Origin: Salinispora tropica CNB-440
GTDB lineage: Bacteria > Actinomycetota > Actinomycetes > Mycobacteriales > Micromonosporaceae
Direction of reading: 5' to 3'
DNA length: 64,000 nt
NCBI RefSeq assembly: GCF_000016425.1
Contig: NC_009380.1
Location: 4,592,144 to 4,656,143, forward strand
Under the pieces are notes generated by a model that was not told the DNA's origin, ran no database searches, and was given only the letters and a program-made list of their open reading frames with translations. This document shows positions 49,250-57,760 of the stretch, piece after piece. Each line of letters opens with the position of its first letter. Position 1 is the first letter of the stretch. A program made the position numbers and the translations under genes.

Positions 49250-51130
49250 TCAGGAAGCGGTGATGGTGACGTTGTCGACTGCTGCCTCGACGAGGCTCCC
49301 GCCGGCGGCGTCCGCCGCCTCCACCTGGATCTGGATCGACTGGCCGGCATACGGCGTCAGATCGAGGCTGGCCACCGTCCAGGAGGCGTTGCGGTTGGTC
49401 GCCGCCCCGGCCTGGTTGAGCAGGGTGGTGGTGCCGCCACTGTGCACGACGCTGACCCGGAAGTAGTCGGCGGAGGACGCGTTCGAGTAGTGCGCCAGGT
49501 ACCAGGCCAGCGAGAGCGTCAGCGTGCCGCTCGAGGGCAGGGACACCGCCGGGGAACGGGCGCTGGTCACGCCGCCGTCGATGTCGTGTGTTCCCACCGA
49601 GGAGCCGGCGAGCCGGCCGGTGACCAGGTCGTTGCTGCCCGCGTACGGGGTGAGCTGCTTGGCACCGGAGTAGCTGGTCGCCTGGGCGGCGCCCCGCTCC
49701 CACTGGCCGGTGGTGGCGGTGTCGGTGCCGTTGGGGTTGGTCGTCCAGCCGGTCGCGGTCTCAAAGGTGTCCGCCCAGACCGTGTCCCCGCCGCCGCCAT
49801 CACCGCAGTACTGGTCCTCCTTGCCGATCGCCCGGTACGGGCAGTCGGCGTACTCGGCGAGGAGCAGCACCGCTTCGCGGTTGCGGGCGGTCTCCGCCGG
49901 AATGACCTCATCGGGTGGGTAGAAGCCGCCACCTGAGGCGGAGCCGGGGTACAGCTCGAAGGTGTACGCCCAGATCCCGTGCGCCCCCCACATCCAGTCG
50001 ATGCTGCTGCCGTCGGTGATGTAGAGGTCGCTGGACTGCTGCGGGGCGTAGCCGTTGGTGGCCGCCATCTCCGTTCCGATGGTGGCAAAGGTGTTGTACT
50101 GGTCGGCCGACATCCCCGGTGCGGTGTTGCTGTACGTGTAGCCGAACGGCCAGAGCACCAGCTCGGAGTAGGTGTGGAAGTCGATGTTGGCCTTGATCTG
50201 CTGGACTCCGTCCACGACCCGGCTGTCAACGAAGTCGCGCATCGCATCGGTCTCCGGGGCGGAGAAGGGCGACGGGCCCCGGTAGGTGTTCGACGAGGTG
50301 GAGCCGGAGGAGCCGCCGCAGCAGCCCCAGAGGTAGTCCCAGTTCCGGTTCAGGTCGGTGCCGACCCATGACGAGCCGCTGTTCGGCTGCCGGTTCTTGC
50401 GCCACGACCGGTACGAGCCGGTGGCGATGTCGTACTCGCTGCCGTCCGGGTTCAAGGTCGGCACGATCCACAGTTCCCGGCTGTTGACGACATCGGTGAT
50501 CCGGGAGTCGCTGCCGTAGTTGTCGGTGAAGAGGTTGAGCAGGTAGATCGCCATCTCCACAGTCAGGTGCTCCCGGGCGTGCTGCTGGGAGTTGAAGAGG
50601 ACTTCCGGTTCGTCCTCGTCGGTCCCGACGTTGTCGGAGATCTTCACCGCCATCAGATCCCGGCCCTCGTACGAGGTGCCGATGCTGATCTTCCGCGCGA
50701 TGCTGGGGTGCTCCGCCACCACCTGGTTCACCACCGCCGTCAGCTCGGCGTAGTTGTGGTAGTCGGAGTCGGCGGGCGGAAAGTCGAAGACGCCGACGTC
50801 CCCGTGGTCGTGGTCGTGGTCGGTAGACGTTTCCGGAACCTCCTCCAGCTCGAAGCCCAGCCGGGTGATCGCGGCGGCCTCGGCGGCGGTGGCGGAGACG
50901 TGCAGGACACCGTGCTCGGAGTAGTCGATCGCGGCGCCGGTGCTGGCGACCGCGCTGCGGTCGGTCAGAGTACGCGGGCCGAGCACCCGGTACTGGACGG
51001 CCGCAGACTCACCGGTGGGTTCCGGCGTGGCTTTCGCGGAGACCGGTGGCGCGGCGAAGCTGAGCAGGCCGAACCCCGCGGCGACGACGAGCGCGAGGCG
51101 GCGGCGAAGGGTGGGGGTGCGGAAGGCCAT
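49250..51130 (-). CDS. Secreted M14 zinc carboxypeptidase with C-terminal binding domain
   Basis: The 626-residue exported enzyme trims C-terminal residues from peptides. It has an Arg-rich signal peptide (LRRRLALVVAAGFGLLSFAA), a propeptide of about 100 residues containing a DHDHDHGD run, then the M14 domain: zinc ligands in NSQQHAREH (His and Glu) and NIDFHTYSE (His), and the general-base Glu in YTFELYPG. A C-terminal domain of about 150 residues has a jelly-roll pattern (VWADTFETATGWT ... LDLTPYAGQSIQIQVE) like carbohydrate- or proprotein-binding modules. ATG at 51130 has AGGAGG 6 nt upstream. Confidence 0.92.
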   Translation of the reverse strand: MAFRTPTLRRRLALVVAAGFGLLSFAAPPVSAKATPEPTGESAAVQYRVLGPRTLTDRSAVASTGAAIDYSEHGVLHVSATAAEAAAITRLGFELEEVPETSTDHDHDHGDVGVFDFPPADSDYHNYAELTAVVNQVVAEHPSIARKISIGTSYEGRDLMAVKISDNVGTDEDEPEVLFNSQQHAREHLTVEMAIYLLNLFTDNYGSDSRITDVVNSRELWIVPTLNPDGSEYDIATGSYRSWRKNRQPNSGSSWVGTDLNRNWDYLWGCCGGSSGSTSSNTYRGPSPFSAPETDAMRDFVDSRVVDGVQQIKANIDFHTYSELVLWPFGYTYSNTAPGMSADQYNTFATIGTEMAATNGYAPQQSSDLYITDGSSIDWMWGAHGIWAYTFELYPGSASGGGFYPPDEVIPAETARNREAVLLLAEYADCPYRAIGKEDQYCGDGGGGDTVWADTFETATGWTTNPNGTDTATTGQWERGAAQATSYSGAKQLTPYAGSNDLVTGRLAGSSVGTHDIDGGVTSARSPAVSLPSSGTLTLSLAWYLAHYSNASSADYFRVSVVHSGGTTTLLNQAGAATNRNASWTVASLDLTPYAGQSIQIQVEAADAAGGSLVEAAVDNVTITAS

Positions 51131-51259
51131 TGACAACCTCCTGACGAGCGCGGGAAACCTTTCCCGCCTGGTACCGCACACTCCACCACTCAGGGCATGG
51201 TCATATCAATATTCTTCCATGTCTAAATCCGTGCTGTGCGGCCCGACCCCGGTCAGAGA

Positions 51260-51553
51260 TCAGGACTTTGGCGCGTCCCCGCCCCGCTCCTCCGAGTCCG
51301 TCCCGGCGTCGTCTTCGCCGGCCAGAGCCGAGCGCAGCCGATCCTTCTCCGCGCGCCGCCGCTCGGCGGCGGCGGCCATCTCCTCGGCCATCTCCTCCCG
51401 CCATGGACGCAGCAGGAAGAAGGAGAGCGCCGCCGAGAAGATCAGCGCCACCATCAGCTTGATGAAGGGATTCAACTCCACGAGCCAGATGGCCGCCAGC
51501 ACAACGACAAACAGCCCGATCCGACCCAGGGTGTACTTGACCGCCGCGCTCAT
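51260..51553 (-). CDS. Small DUF4229-type membrane protein
   Basis: The 97-residue protein has two adjacent transmembrane segments (IGLFVVVLAAIWLV, KLMVALIFSAALSFFLL) and a charged C-terminal tail with EEMAAAAERRRAEK, as in the DUF4229 family common in actinobacteria near menaquinone genes. The role is unknown. The open frame begins earlier at 51631, but ATG at 51553 begins at the first conserved region. Confidence 0.75.
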   Translation of the reverse strand: MSAAVKYTLGRIGLFVVVLAAIWLVELNPFIKLMVALIFSAALSFFLLRPWREEMAEEMAAAAERRRAEKDRLRSALAGEDDAGTDSEERGGDAPKS

Positions 51554-51588
51554 CTCCGCACTCCGTTCTCCGCCGTCGGCGGGCGTCC

Positions 51589-52011
51589 TCAGCCCGTTCT
51601 CCGGGCGAGCCACCGCACGCCGTGGAACCACACCACCGCATACCCCAGGGTGAAGGCCGCCGCACCCAACCCGCCGGAGACCACCGGCGGCAGGTCAGAA
51701 GTGAGGCCGGCCACCGCCAGACCCAGGGTCAACCCCACGGCCCCGGCTACCAGGCCCGCCACCACCCGGGCGGCACCGAACCCCCAGGCGCGGAAGTCAT
51801 CCCAGTAGAGCCAGGCCGGCAGGATCACCGCCAACCACCCGTTGGCCTGGCCAAACTCCCCCGAGCTAAACGAGGTGACGGCCCAGTCCAGTGCCACCAA
51901 CGCGAGCACCCCGATGACCCAGCCGGCCAGGCTCACCCCGAGCAGGTCGCCCAGGGTCAGCACCCGTCCCTCGGCGTCTCGCCGGGGAATTCTGTTGCGC
52001 TGCTCGGTCAT
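51589..52011 (-). CDS. Small membrane protein of unknown function
   Basis: A 140-residue protein with an N-terminal charged segment (MTEQRNRIPRRDAEGR) and four hydrophobic helices (SLAGWVIGVLALVALDWAV, GWLAVILPAWLYW, ARVVAGLVAGAVGLTLGLAV, AAFTLGYAVVWFHGVRWL). No family recognised. ATG at 52011 is preceded 9 nt upstream by TACCCT, a possible leaderless -10. It lies between mqnE and the DUF4229 gene on the same strand, so these may be read together. Confidence 0.6.
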   Translation of the reverse strand: MTEQRNRIPRRDAEGRVLTLGDLLGVSLAGWVIGVLALVALDWAVTSFSSGEFGQANGWLAVILPAWLYWDDFRAWGFGAARVVAGLVAGAVGLTLGLAVAGLTSDLPPVVSGGLGAAAFTLGYAVVWFHGVRWLARRTG

Positions 52012-52048
52012 GGCCCTACGAGGGTACGCGAACCGGCGACCAGCACGA

Positions 52049-53218
52049 TCAGGCCCACACCTGCTGCGGCTGGGCACGACGCTCGGCGAGCGAGGGCGCG
52101 GCGTCGTACTCGCGCACCACGTCGTACCGGGTGTTGCGCTCGACCGGGCGGAACCCGGCATCCCAGATCAGGTCCAACAGGTCGGCCCGGCGCATGGTGT
52201 TCGGCGTGCCGTACGAGTCGGCGTCATGGGTGATCTTGTATTCCACCACCGAGCCATCCAGGTCGTCCACGCCGAAGTTCAGCGACATCTGGGCGACCGA
52301 GAGCCCGTGCATCACCCAGAAGCACTTCACGTGCGGGACGTTGTCGAACAGCAGCCGGGACACCGCGTACGTCTTCAGTGACTCCGCCGGCGAGGCCATC
52401 GTCGTCCGCGCCTGGATCTGGTTACGGATCTTGCCGTCCGCCGAGTCGACGAAGTCATGCTGGTAGCGCAGCGGGATGAAGACCACGAAGCCGTTGGTCT
52501 CGTCCTGCAACTCACGCAGCCGCAGCACGTGGTCAACACGGTGCCGGGGCTCCTCGATGTGTCCGTACAGCATGGTTGACGGGGTCTTCATGCCCTTGTT
52601 GTGCGCCAGCCGGTGGATGCGGGACCAGTCCTCCCAGTGGCAGGCGTGGTCAACGATGTGCTGCCGCACATCCCAGTCGAAGATCTCCGCACCGCCGCCG
52701 GTCAACGACTCCAGGCCGGCGTCCATCAGCTCGTCCAGGATCTCGTCGGCGCTCAGGCCGCTGATCTTCTCGAACCACTGCACCTCGGTCGCGGTGAACG
52801 CCTTGAGCCGTACGTTCGGCAGCGCCGCCTTCAGCTCACGGAGCACCTTCGGGTAGTAGCGCCACGGCAGGGTGGGGTGCAGCCCGTTGACGATGTGCAG
52901 CTCGGTGAGCTGCTCGTCCTCCATCTCCTTGGCCTTGCGGACCGCCTCGTCGATCCGCATCGTGTACGCGTCCTTCTCTCCCGGCTTGCGCTGGAACGAG
53001 CAGTACGCACAGCTGGCGCTGCAGACGTTGGTGAGGTTCAGGTGCCGGTTGACGTTGAACATCACCCGGTCGCCGTTGCGCTCGGACCGCCGGTGGTGCG
53101 CGAGCCGCCCCAGCCAGGTCAGGTCGTCGCTGTCGTAGAGGGCGATCCCGTCCGCGCGGGTCAGCCGCTCGCCGGCGTACACCTTCGCTTCGAGCTCGCG
53201 CTTGAGTCCGGCGTCCAT
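52049..53218 (-). CDS. mqnE: Aminofutalosine synthase (radical SAM)
   Basis: MqnE joins 3-enolpyruvylbenzoate and SAM to give 6-amino-6-deoxyfutalosine, the second futalosine step. The 389 residues have the cluster motif CSASCAYC, followed by IVNGLHPTLPWRYYPKVLREL (in parts), LTGGGAEIFDWDVRQHI and GHIEEPRHRVDHVLRLRELQ. The ATG is close to a GGAG; TAGGCT at 53255-53260 on the minus strand is a likely -10. A separate mqnC in the window excludes that role. Confidence 0.92.
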   Translation of the reverse strand: MDAGLKRELEAKVYAGERLTRADGIALYDSDDLTWLGRLAHHRRSERNGDRVMFNVNRHLNLTNVCSASCAYCSFQRKPGEKDAYTMRIDEAVRKAKEMEDEQLTELHIVNGLHPTLPWRYYPKVLRELKAALPNVRLKAFTATEVQWFEKISGLSADEILDELMDAGLESLTGGGAEIFDWDVRQHIVDHACHWEDWSRIHRLAHNKGMKTPSTMLYGHIEEPRHRVDHVLRLRELQDETNGFVVFIPLRYQHDFVDSADGKIRNQIQARTTMASPAESLKTYAVSRLLFDNVPHVKCFWVMHGLSVAQMSLNFGVDDLDGSVVEYKITHDADSYGTPNTMRRADLLDLIWDAGFRPVERNTRYDVVREYDAAPSLAERRAQPQQVWA

Positions 53219-53254
53219 CTCCAGCCCCGTCCCTTCCGCCTGCGGTCGCGGTCG

Positions 53255-53260
53255 AGCCTA
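53255..53260 (-). promoter_or_regulatory. -10 (TAGGCT) of mqnE
   Basis: TAGGCT on the minus strand gives a leader of about 30 nt before the mqnE ATG. Confidence 0.5.
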
Positions 53261-53484
53261 CGTGGGCCGGCGAACCCACGGTCAGCGCGGGCGGTGAGCC
53301 GCGACGCACCTCACCGCTTTCCCCGTCGCCGTTACCCGAATTCTCAGCCACTCGTAACCCCGCCAGACATCGACACCGCTGTCCGCGTGCGCTAAGACGG
53401 GATGAGGCCGGGCGAGACACACCACTGGTAGCGTCCGGGCACTGCGTGCACCCAATACACGTATTGACCCAGACAAGGAGCGGA

Positions 53485-55038
53485 ATGGGCGACAGTGACC
53501 ACGGACGGCGACCTCGACGAAGCCCGGTGATCTCGCCGGTGCTCCGCCCGAAACTCTGGTCCGCGTTGCTGGGCATCATCGCCGCCGGCGCGCTCAGCGC
53601 GCCGGTCTACGCCGATCCGCCGCTGCCCGACACCGTGCCCGACAGCGGCGCCCGCCCGGTCCTGTCCGGGCCGCTGAGCCTGCCCGGCGGTGGACCGCTC
53701 ACCCCGTCTCCCTCAACACCGGTCGACAACCTCATCAACGGACCGCTCGCCACCCAGATCTACGCGGCCGAGGCCCGCATCGGCCAACTGAGCGACGAAC
53801 TACTCCTGCTGAGGCAACAGCGGACCGAGGCGGAGACGCAGCTCATCGCCGCCGAGCAGGAGCTGAACCTGGCCCTGACAGCGCTGGCCGAGGCCCAGTC
53901 GCGGGCGGATTCCGCGGTCGCCGACGCGATCAAGGCGGCTGCGGCGTTGCCACCCGCGCCCTTCGCCGACGATCTCCAGGATCTGAGCGAGCTCTCCGGC
54001 CTCGCCCGGGGAGAGGACGTCGCCGGCGGGGAGACCACCGCGGCGACCCGGCAGCTCAACCGGGCCCGCGCCGACGAGCAGGTCGCGCAGCAGGCGATGA
54101 CGGCGGCGCAGTCCCGGGTACGCTCCGTCGACACCGCCTACACCAGCACCGAGCAGGCGCTGCGCAGCGAGGAGGCGAAGCTCGCCTCCCTCAGGGAGGA
54201 CAAGGCCGCCCAACTGCTGGAGCTGGAACGTCAGCAGGAGGCGGCGGAGCAGGCGCTCGGCGCGCAGTGGGTCGCCGACGAGACGGCGAACGGGCTCGTC
54301 GCGCACCCCATCGCCCGCGCGGCGGTCACCTATGCGATGGACCAGCTCGGCGATCCGTACCTCTGGGCGGCCGAGGGGCCGGACCGATTCGACTGCTCGG
54401 GCCTGATCTGGGCCGCCTACCGCTCGGCCGACTACCGCAACCTGCCCCGGGTCTCCCGCGACCAGTACTACGCGACCCGGCACCGCACCGTCCCCCGTAC
54501 TGGCCTGCTCCCCGGTGACCTTCTCTTCTTCGCCTCCGGGTCGAGCTGGACCAGCATCCACCACATCGGCATGTACATCGGCGGCGGGCGGATGATCCAC
54601 GCCCCGAGCAGCGGCGACGTGGTCAAGATCTCAACTGTGACCTGGTCGCGTCTCTACGCGGCGACGCGAGTGGTCGGTGGAGTCCCTGCACCGCCCACGC
54701 CCACGCCCACACCCACCGCCTCGGCCACCCCGAAGCCGACATCGCCCCCGTCGGCATCACCGTCCCCCTCGGCCACAAGCACCCCCTCGCCATCGACGTC
54801 TCCGACCAGCACCCCGTCTCCCACAACCAGCCCGACCAACACCCCATCCCCCACCACCTCACCCTCACCGCCTCCAACCAGCACCCCGTCTCCCACAACC
54901 AGCCCGACCAACACCCCATCCCCCACCACCTCACCCTCGGCAGCTCCGACCAGCACCCCGCCGCCCACCACCTCGTCCTCGACGACCCCGACCGGGATCC
55001 CGTCGCCCTCGACAACCGGCGGCTCATTCCTGCCGTAG
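53485..55038 (+). CDS. Secreted NlpC/P60 peptidoglycan hydrolase
   Basis: The 517-residue exported enzyme has an N-terminal signal (LWSALLGIIAAGALSAPVYA), a long coiled-coil region (residues 90-270, Ala/Glu/Gln/Leu-rich, resembling RipA-type hydrolases), and an NlpC/P60 domain with catalytic Cys (FDCSGL), His (HHIGMYIG) and the third polar residue near MIHAPSSG. The last about 130 residues are a Pro/Thr/Ser wall-spanning tail containing 72-bp tandem repeats. It probably cleaves stem peptides during division. ATG at 53485 has AAGGAG 4 nt upstream; AATAC-AC-GTATT (53454-53465) is a small palindrome in the leader. Confidence 0.9.
   Translation: MGDSDHGRRPRRSPVISPVLRPKLWSALLGIIAAGALSAPVYADPPLPDTVPDSGARPVLSGPLSLPGGGPLTPSPSTPVDNLINGPLATQIYAAEARIGQLSDELLLLRQQRTEAETQLIAAEQELNLALTALAEAQSRADSAVADAIKAAAALPPAPFADDLQDLSELSGLARGEDVAGGETTAATRQLNRARADEQVAQQAMTAAQSRVRSVDTAYTSTEQALRSEEAKLASLREDKAAQLLELERQQEAAEQALGAQWVADETANGLVAHPIARAAVTYAMDQLGDPYLWAAEGPDRFDCSGLIWAAYRSADYRNLPRVSRDQYYATRHRTVPRTGLLPGDLLFFASGSSWTSIHHIGMYIGGGRMIHAPSSGDVVKISTVTWSRLYAATRVVGGVPAPPTPTPTPTASATPKPTSPPSASPSPSATSTPSPSTSPTSTPSPTTSPTNTPSPTTSPSPPPTSTPSPTTSPTNTPSPTTSPSAAPTSTPPPTTSSSTTPTGIPSPSTTGGSFLP
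54805..54985 (+). repeat. 72-bp tandem repeats in the hydrolase tail
   Basis: Copies start at 54805, 54877 and 54949 at exact 72-bp (24-codon) spacing; the first two are nearly identical, the third is partial. They encode Thr/Ser/Pro-rich peptides (TSTPSPTTSPTNTPSPTT). Confidence 0.85.
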
Positions 55039-55224
55039 CCCGGCGTGACCACTCCGACCACCCGCCCTGCCACACATGTGTACGAGCAGCTGAGCTAACC
55101 CGGAAAACGGCCGGGTAGCCCTGCTCCGGCTGTGCTACCTGGACGGAATGTGGCACGGTGAAACCCAGGCATCCCCGGCTCGGGTGGCACGAGTCCGGGT
55201 GCGAGCACGGCGCGGAGGGCGAAC

Positions 55225-56130
55225 ATGGCCGAGCAGAACGACGCGGTGGAGCCATCCGCCGCCAAAGCGACGGCCATTCGGTCGGCGACGGGGGAGGCCC
55301 GGGTCTACCGGGCCGGCTCCGCGCCGCCCGAGCCCGTGCAGCCGCCCGAGCCGTCCGTTCCGGACCCGGATCCGCTTGCGCCTGAACCGCCGCCGGCACC
55401 CCCTGCCCCCCGACCCCACCCGCCGGGTCCGGTCCGACCGCAGCCGACGCCCCCCGCCCCGGCGCCACCCGGTCCGCCGGCACCCGCGCCACCCGGTCCG
55501 CCGGCGCCCGCGCCACCCGACCCGGCGCCGACGCCCCCGTTCCCTCCACCACCGATCACCTCCGGCGGCGACACCGGGCCATCCGGGCAGGCCAACGTCC
55601 CGGCACCCGGCCCGTTCCCCACCCCCCGCACCGCGACATCACCGGTCTCCGGGGCCCGCACGGAGTCACTGCCGCCCCCGTCCTCATCCGCCCACACCCA
55701 GGCATTCCCGGCAACCGGCTACCAGCACCCGTCCTCATCCGCCCAGACTCAGGTATTCCCGGCAACCGGCTACCAGCACCCGTCCTCATCCGCCCAGACT
55801 CAGGTATTCCCGGCAACCGGCTACCAGCACCAGCCGGGCACCGGGCACCGAAACCCGCACGAGGGTGATCTGAGCAGCCTCTACGGTGACCGTTCGGGCC
55901 TGTCCACCGTCGCATTCCCGGTCAACCCGGTGGAGACCTCGGGCTCCCTGACCGGGCACATCCTCGCCCAGGGCTGGGCGGAGACGCCGGCCGAGCAGCG
56001 TTCCAGCAACACTCGGGTGCTGGTCGCCCTAGCCGCAGCGCTCGCCCTGCTGGTGGCGATCGGCGTGGTGGTCGTGCTCATCACCAACAACGCGCTGGAC
56101 GGGGTGTTCGGGAACCTGGCGAGCGGGTGA
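55225..56130 (+). CDS. Pro-rich membrane-anchored protein of unknown function
   Basis: The 301-residue protein is nearly all low complexity: residues 30-115 are Pro/Ala/Glu rich, residues 150-202 contain three 17-residue repeats (HPSSSAQTQVFPATGYQ), and one transmembrane helix (VLVALAAALALLVAIGVVVVLI, in parts) lies at the C-terminus with a short outer tail. The long N-terminal part is therefore probably cytoplasmic. ATG at 55225 has GGAGGG 5 nt upstream. It follows the NlpC hydrolase on the same strand; a link to envelope function is inference. Confidence 0.7.
   Translation: MAEQNDAVEPSAAKATAIRSATGEARVYRAGSAPPEPVQPPEPSVPDPDPLAPEPPPAPPAPRPHPPGPVRPQPTPPAPAPPGPPAPAPPGPPAPAPPDPAPTPPFPPPPITSGGDTGPSGQANVPAPGPFPTPRTATSPVSGARTESLPPPSSSAHTQAFPATGYQHPSSSAQTQVFPATGYQHPSSSAQTQVFPATGYQHQPGTGHRNPHEGDLSSLYGDRSGLSTVAFPVNPVETSGSLTGHILAQGWAETPAEQRSSNTRVLVALAAALALLVAIGVVVVLITNNALDGVFGNLASG
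55678..55830 (+). repeat. 51-bp tandem repeats in the Pro-rich protein
   Basis: Three copies start at 55678, 55729 and 55780. The last two are identical over most of their length; the first differs at a few positions. Each encodes 17 residues. Confidence 0.88.
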
Positions 56131-56179
56131 GCCTGCCCACTGCGTCGTGGCTGGTGCGCGGCGCGGTGCGGCATCGCCG

Positions 56180-56185
56180 TACACT
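56180..56185 (+). promoter_or_regulatory. -10 (TACACT) of the DEAD-box helicase
   Basis: TACACT predicts transcription from about 56192. The leader contains GGCGCGCC-type palindromes at 56203-56222. Confidence 0.45.
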
Positions 56186-56303
56186 GGCGCGGAAACTGAC
56201 CTGGCGCGCCCCGGCGCGCGCCCATGGGCGATCTTGCGGGTGATCCGGCGGCATTCCGTCGCGGCGGCCATCGCGACGATGCGCCCCACTCGAAAGGCCA
56301 TTC

Positions 56304-57713
56304 TTGACCACGTCGATCGACCCTGGCATGCCCCCGTCCGCCCCCGAACTCGTCGACTTCGCCGCGCTCGGCCTGCCCCAACCCCTGGTCCGGGAATTGG
56401 CCCGGCAGGGAATCACCACCCCGTTCGAAATCCAGCGCGCCACCATGCCCGATGCGCTCGCCGGCCGGGATGTCCTTGGCCGCGGCCAGACCGGCTCCGG
56501 AAAGACGCTGGCGTTCGGGCTCCCCCTGCTCGCCCGGCTGGCCAACGGGGAACGGGCCCGCCCCCGCCACCCCCGCGCGCTCGTGCTGGTGCCGACCCGA
56601 GAGCTGGCAATGCAGGTCAGCGACGCCCTGTTCCCGCTCGGCCGGACGATCGGCGTGTTCCTGCGGACCGCGGTCGGCGGAGTGCCCTACGACCGGCAGA
56701 TCAGCTCGCTACGACGCGGCGTCGAGGTGCTGGTGGCCACACCTGGCCGGCTCGCTGACCTCATCGAGCGGGGCGTGTGCCGCCTCGACGACATCGAGGT
56801 CACCGTGCTGGACGAGGCCGACCAGATGGCTGACATGGGGTTCCTGCCCGAGGTCACCGAACTTCTGGCGAAGACCCCCGCCGACGCGCAACGGCTCCTC
56901 TTCTCGGCCACTCTGGACAAAGACGTGGACGCGCTGGTGCGACGCTTCATGACCGACCCGGTCACCCACTCGACCGCGCCACCGACGGCGGCGGTGGAAA
57001 CGATGGATCATCACCTGCTGCTGATCCCGCCGCACGACAAGTTCTCGGTCGTCGCGTCGATCGCGGCACGGGAGGGCCGGACGATGGTCTTCGCCCGGAC
57101 CCAGCTCGGCGTGGATCGGCTGGTGGGGCAGCTCGCGGCGGTCGGGGTACGCGCCGGCGGCCTGCACGGCGGCAAGACCCAGCGGATGCGCACCCGCACT
57201 CTGGCCGAGTTCCGGGAAGGCCGAACGAATGTCCTGGTCGCCACCGACGTGGCTGCCCGCGGTATCCACGTCGACGGCGTCTCGCTGGTCCTGCACGTTG
57301 ACCCGCCGAAAGACCCGAAGGACTATCTCCACCGAGCGGGGCGTACCGCACGGGCCGGCGAGACCGGTGCGGTGGCGACCCTGGCACTGCCGAAGCAACG
57401 CCGCGGCACCCTCGCCATGTTGGAGAAGGCGGGGGTGGCCCCGGCACAAACCCGGGTACGAGCCGGCGATCCAGCGCTGGCCGAGCTGACCGGAGCGCGG
57501 GAACCGAGCGGCGTACCCGTTCCGGACGAGCCCGAACCACGCCGACGCACCGGCCGGCCAGACGGGGACCGCCGATTCGCAGACCGGCACCGCCGCGGCG
57601 AACCGGGGCGTACCGGTGATCGCCGCCACTCGGGCCGGCCGACGGAGGGCCGGTCGGAGCGGCGGTCGGGAGATCGACGGTTCGGTGGACGGCCGGCCGC
57701 GGGCACCCACTGA
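56304..57713 (+). CDS. DEAD-box RNA helicase
   Basis: The 469-residue ATP-dependent RNA helicase has the Q motif (TPFEIQRATMPDALAGRDV), GRGQTGSGKT, PTRELAMQV, VLDEADQMADMGF, SAT, and the C-terminal RTMVFARTQLGVDRL, DVAARGIHVDG and HRAGRTARAGETG. A tail of about 90 residues is Arg/Gly/Asp-rich and probably binds RNA. It likely aids ribosome assembly or cold adaptation. The likely start is TTG at 56304 with GAAAGG upstream. TACACT at 56180-56185 predicts a leader of about 110 nt with GC-rich palindromes; cold-shock control is possible. Confidence 0.9.
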   Translation: MTTSIDPGMPPSAPELVDFAALGLPQPLVRELARQGITTPFEIQRATMPDALAGRDVLGRGQTGSGKTLAFGLPLLARLANGERARPRHPRALVLVPTRELAMQVSDALFPLGRTIGVFLRTAVGGVPYDRQISSLRRGVEVLVATPGRLADLIERGVCRLDDIEVTVLDEADQMADMGFLPEVTELLAKTPADAQRLLFSATLDKDVDALVRRFMTDPVTHSTAPPTAAVETMDHHLLLIPPHDKFSVVASIAAREGRTMVFARTQLGVDRLVGQLAAVGVRAGGLHGGKTQRMRTRTLAEFREGRTNVLVATDVAARGIHVDGVSLVLHVDPPKDPKDYLHRAGRTARAGETGAVATLALPKQRRGTLAMLEKAGVAPAQTRVRAGDPALAELTGAREPSGVPVPDEPEPRRRTGRPDGDRRFADRHRRGEPGRTGDRRHSGRPTEGRSERRSGDRRFGGRPAAGTH

Positions 57714-57732
57714 CCGGCCCGCACCTGCTGGC

Positions 57733-57760
57733 CCGGCCTGGGGGGTCCTCCTCAGGCCGG
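57733..57760. terminator. Bidirectional terminator between convergent genes
   Basis: CCGGCCTG and CAGGCCGG form an 8-bp stem across a 12-nt loop, between the helicase and Cds1 genes. Its right arm overlaps the Cds1 stop codon. Confidence 0.5.

Noticed and set aside
53219..53484. Cyclic-di-AMP (ydaO-type) riboswitch upstream of the NlpC/P60 gene
   Set aside because: Common at such genes in actinobacteria, but the conserved core elements were not found here.
54805..55830. CRISPR array from regularly spaced repeats
   Set aside because: The repeats are in-frame codon repeats without spacers, in two protein-coding genes, and no cas gene is present.
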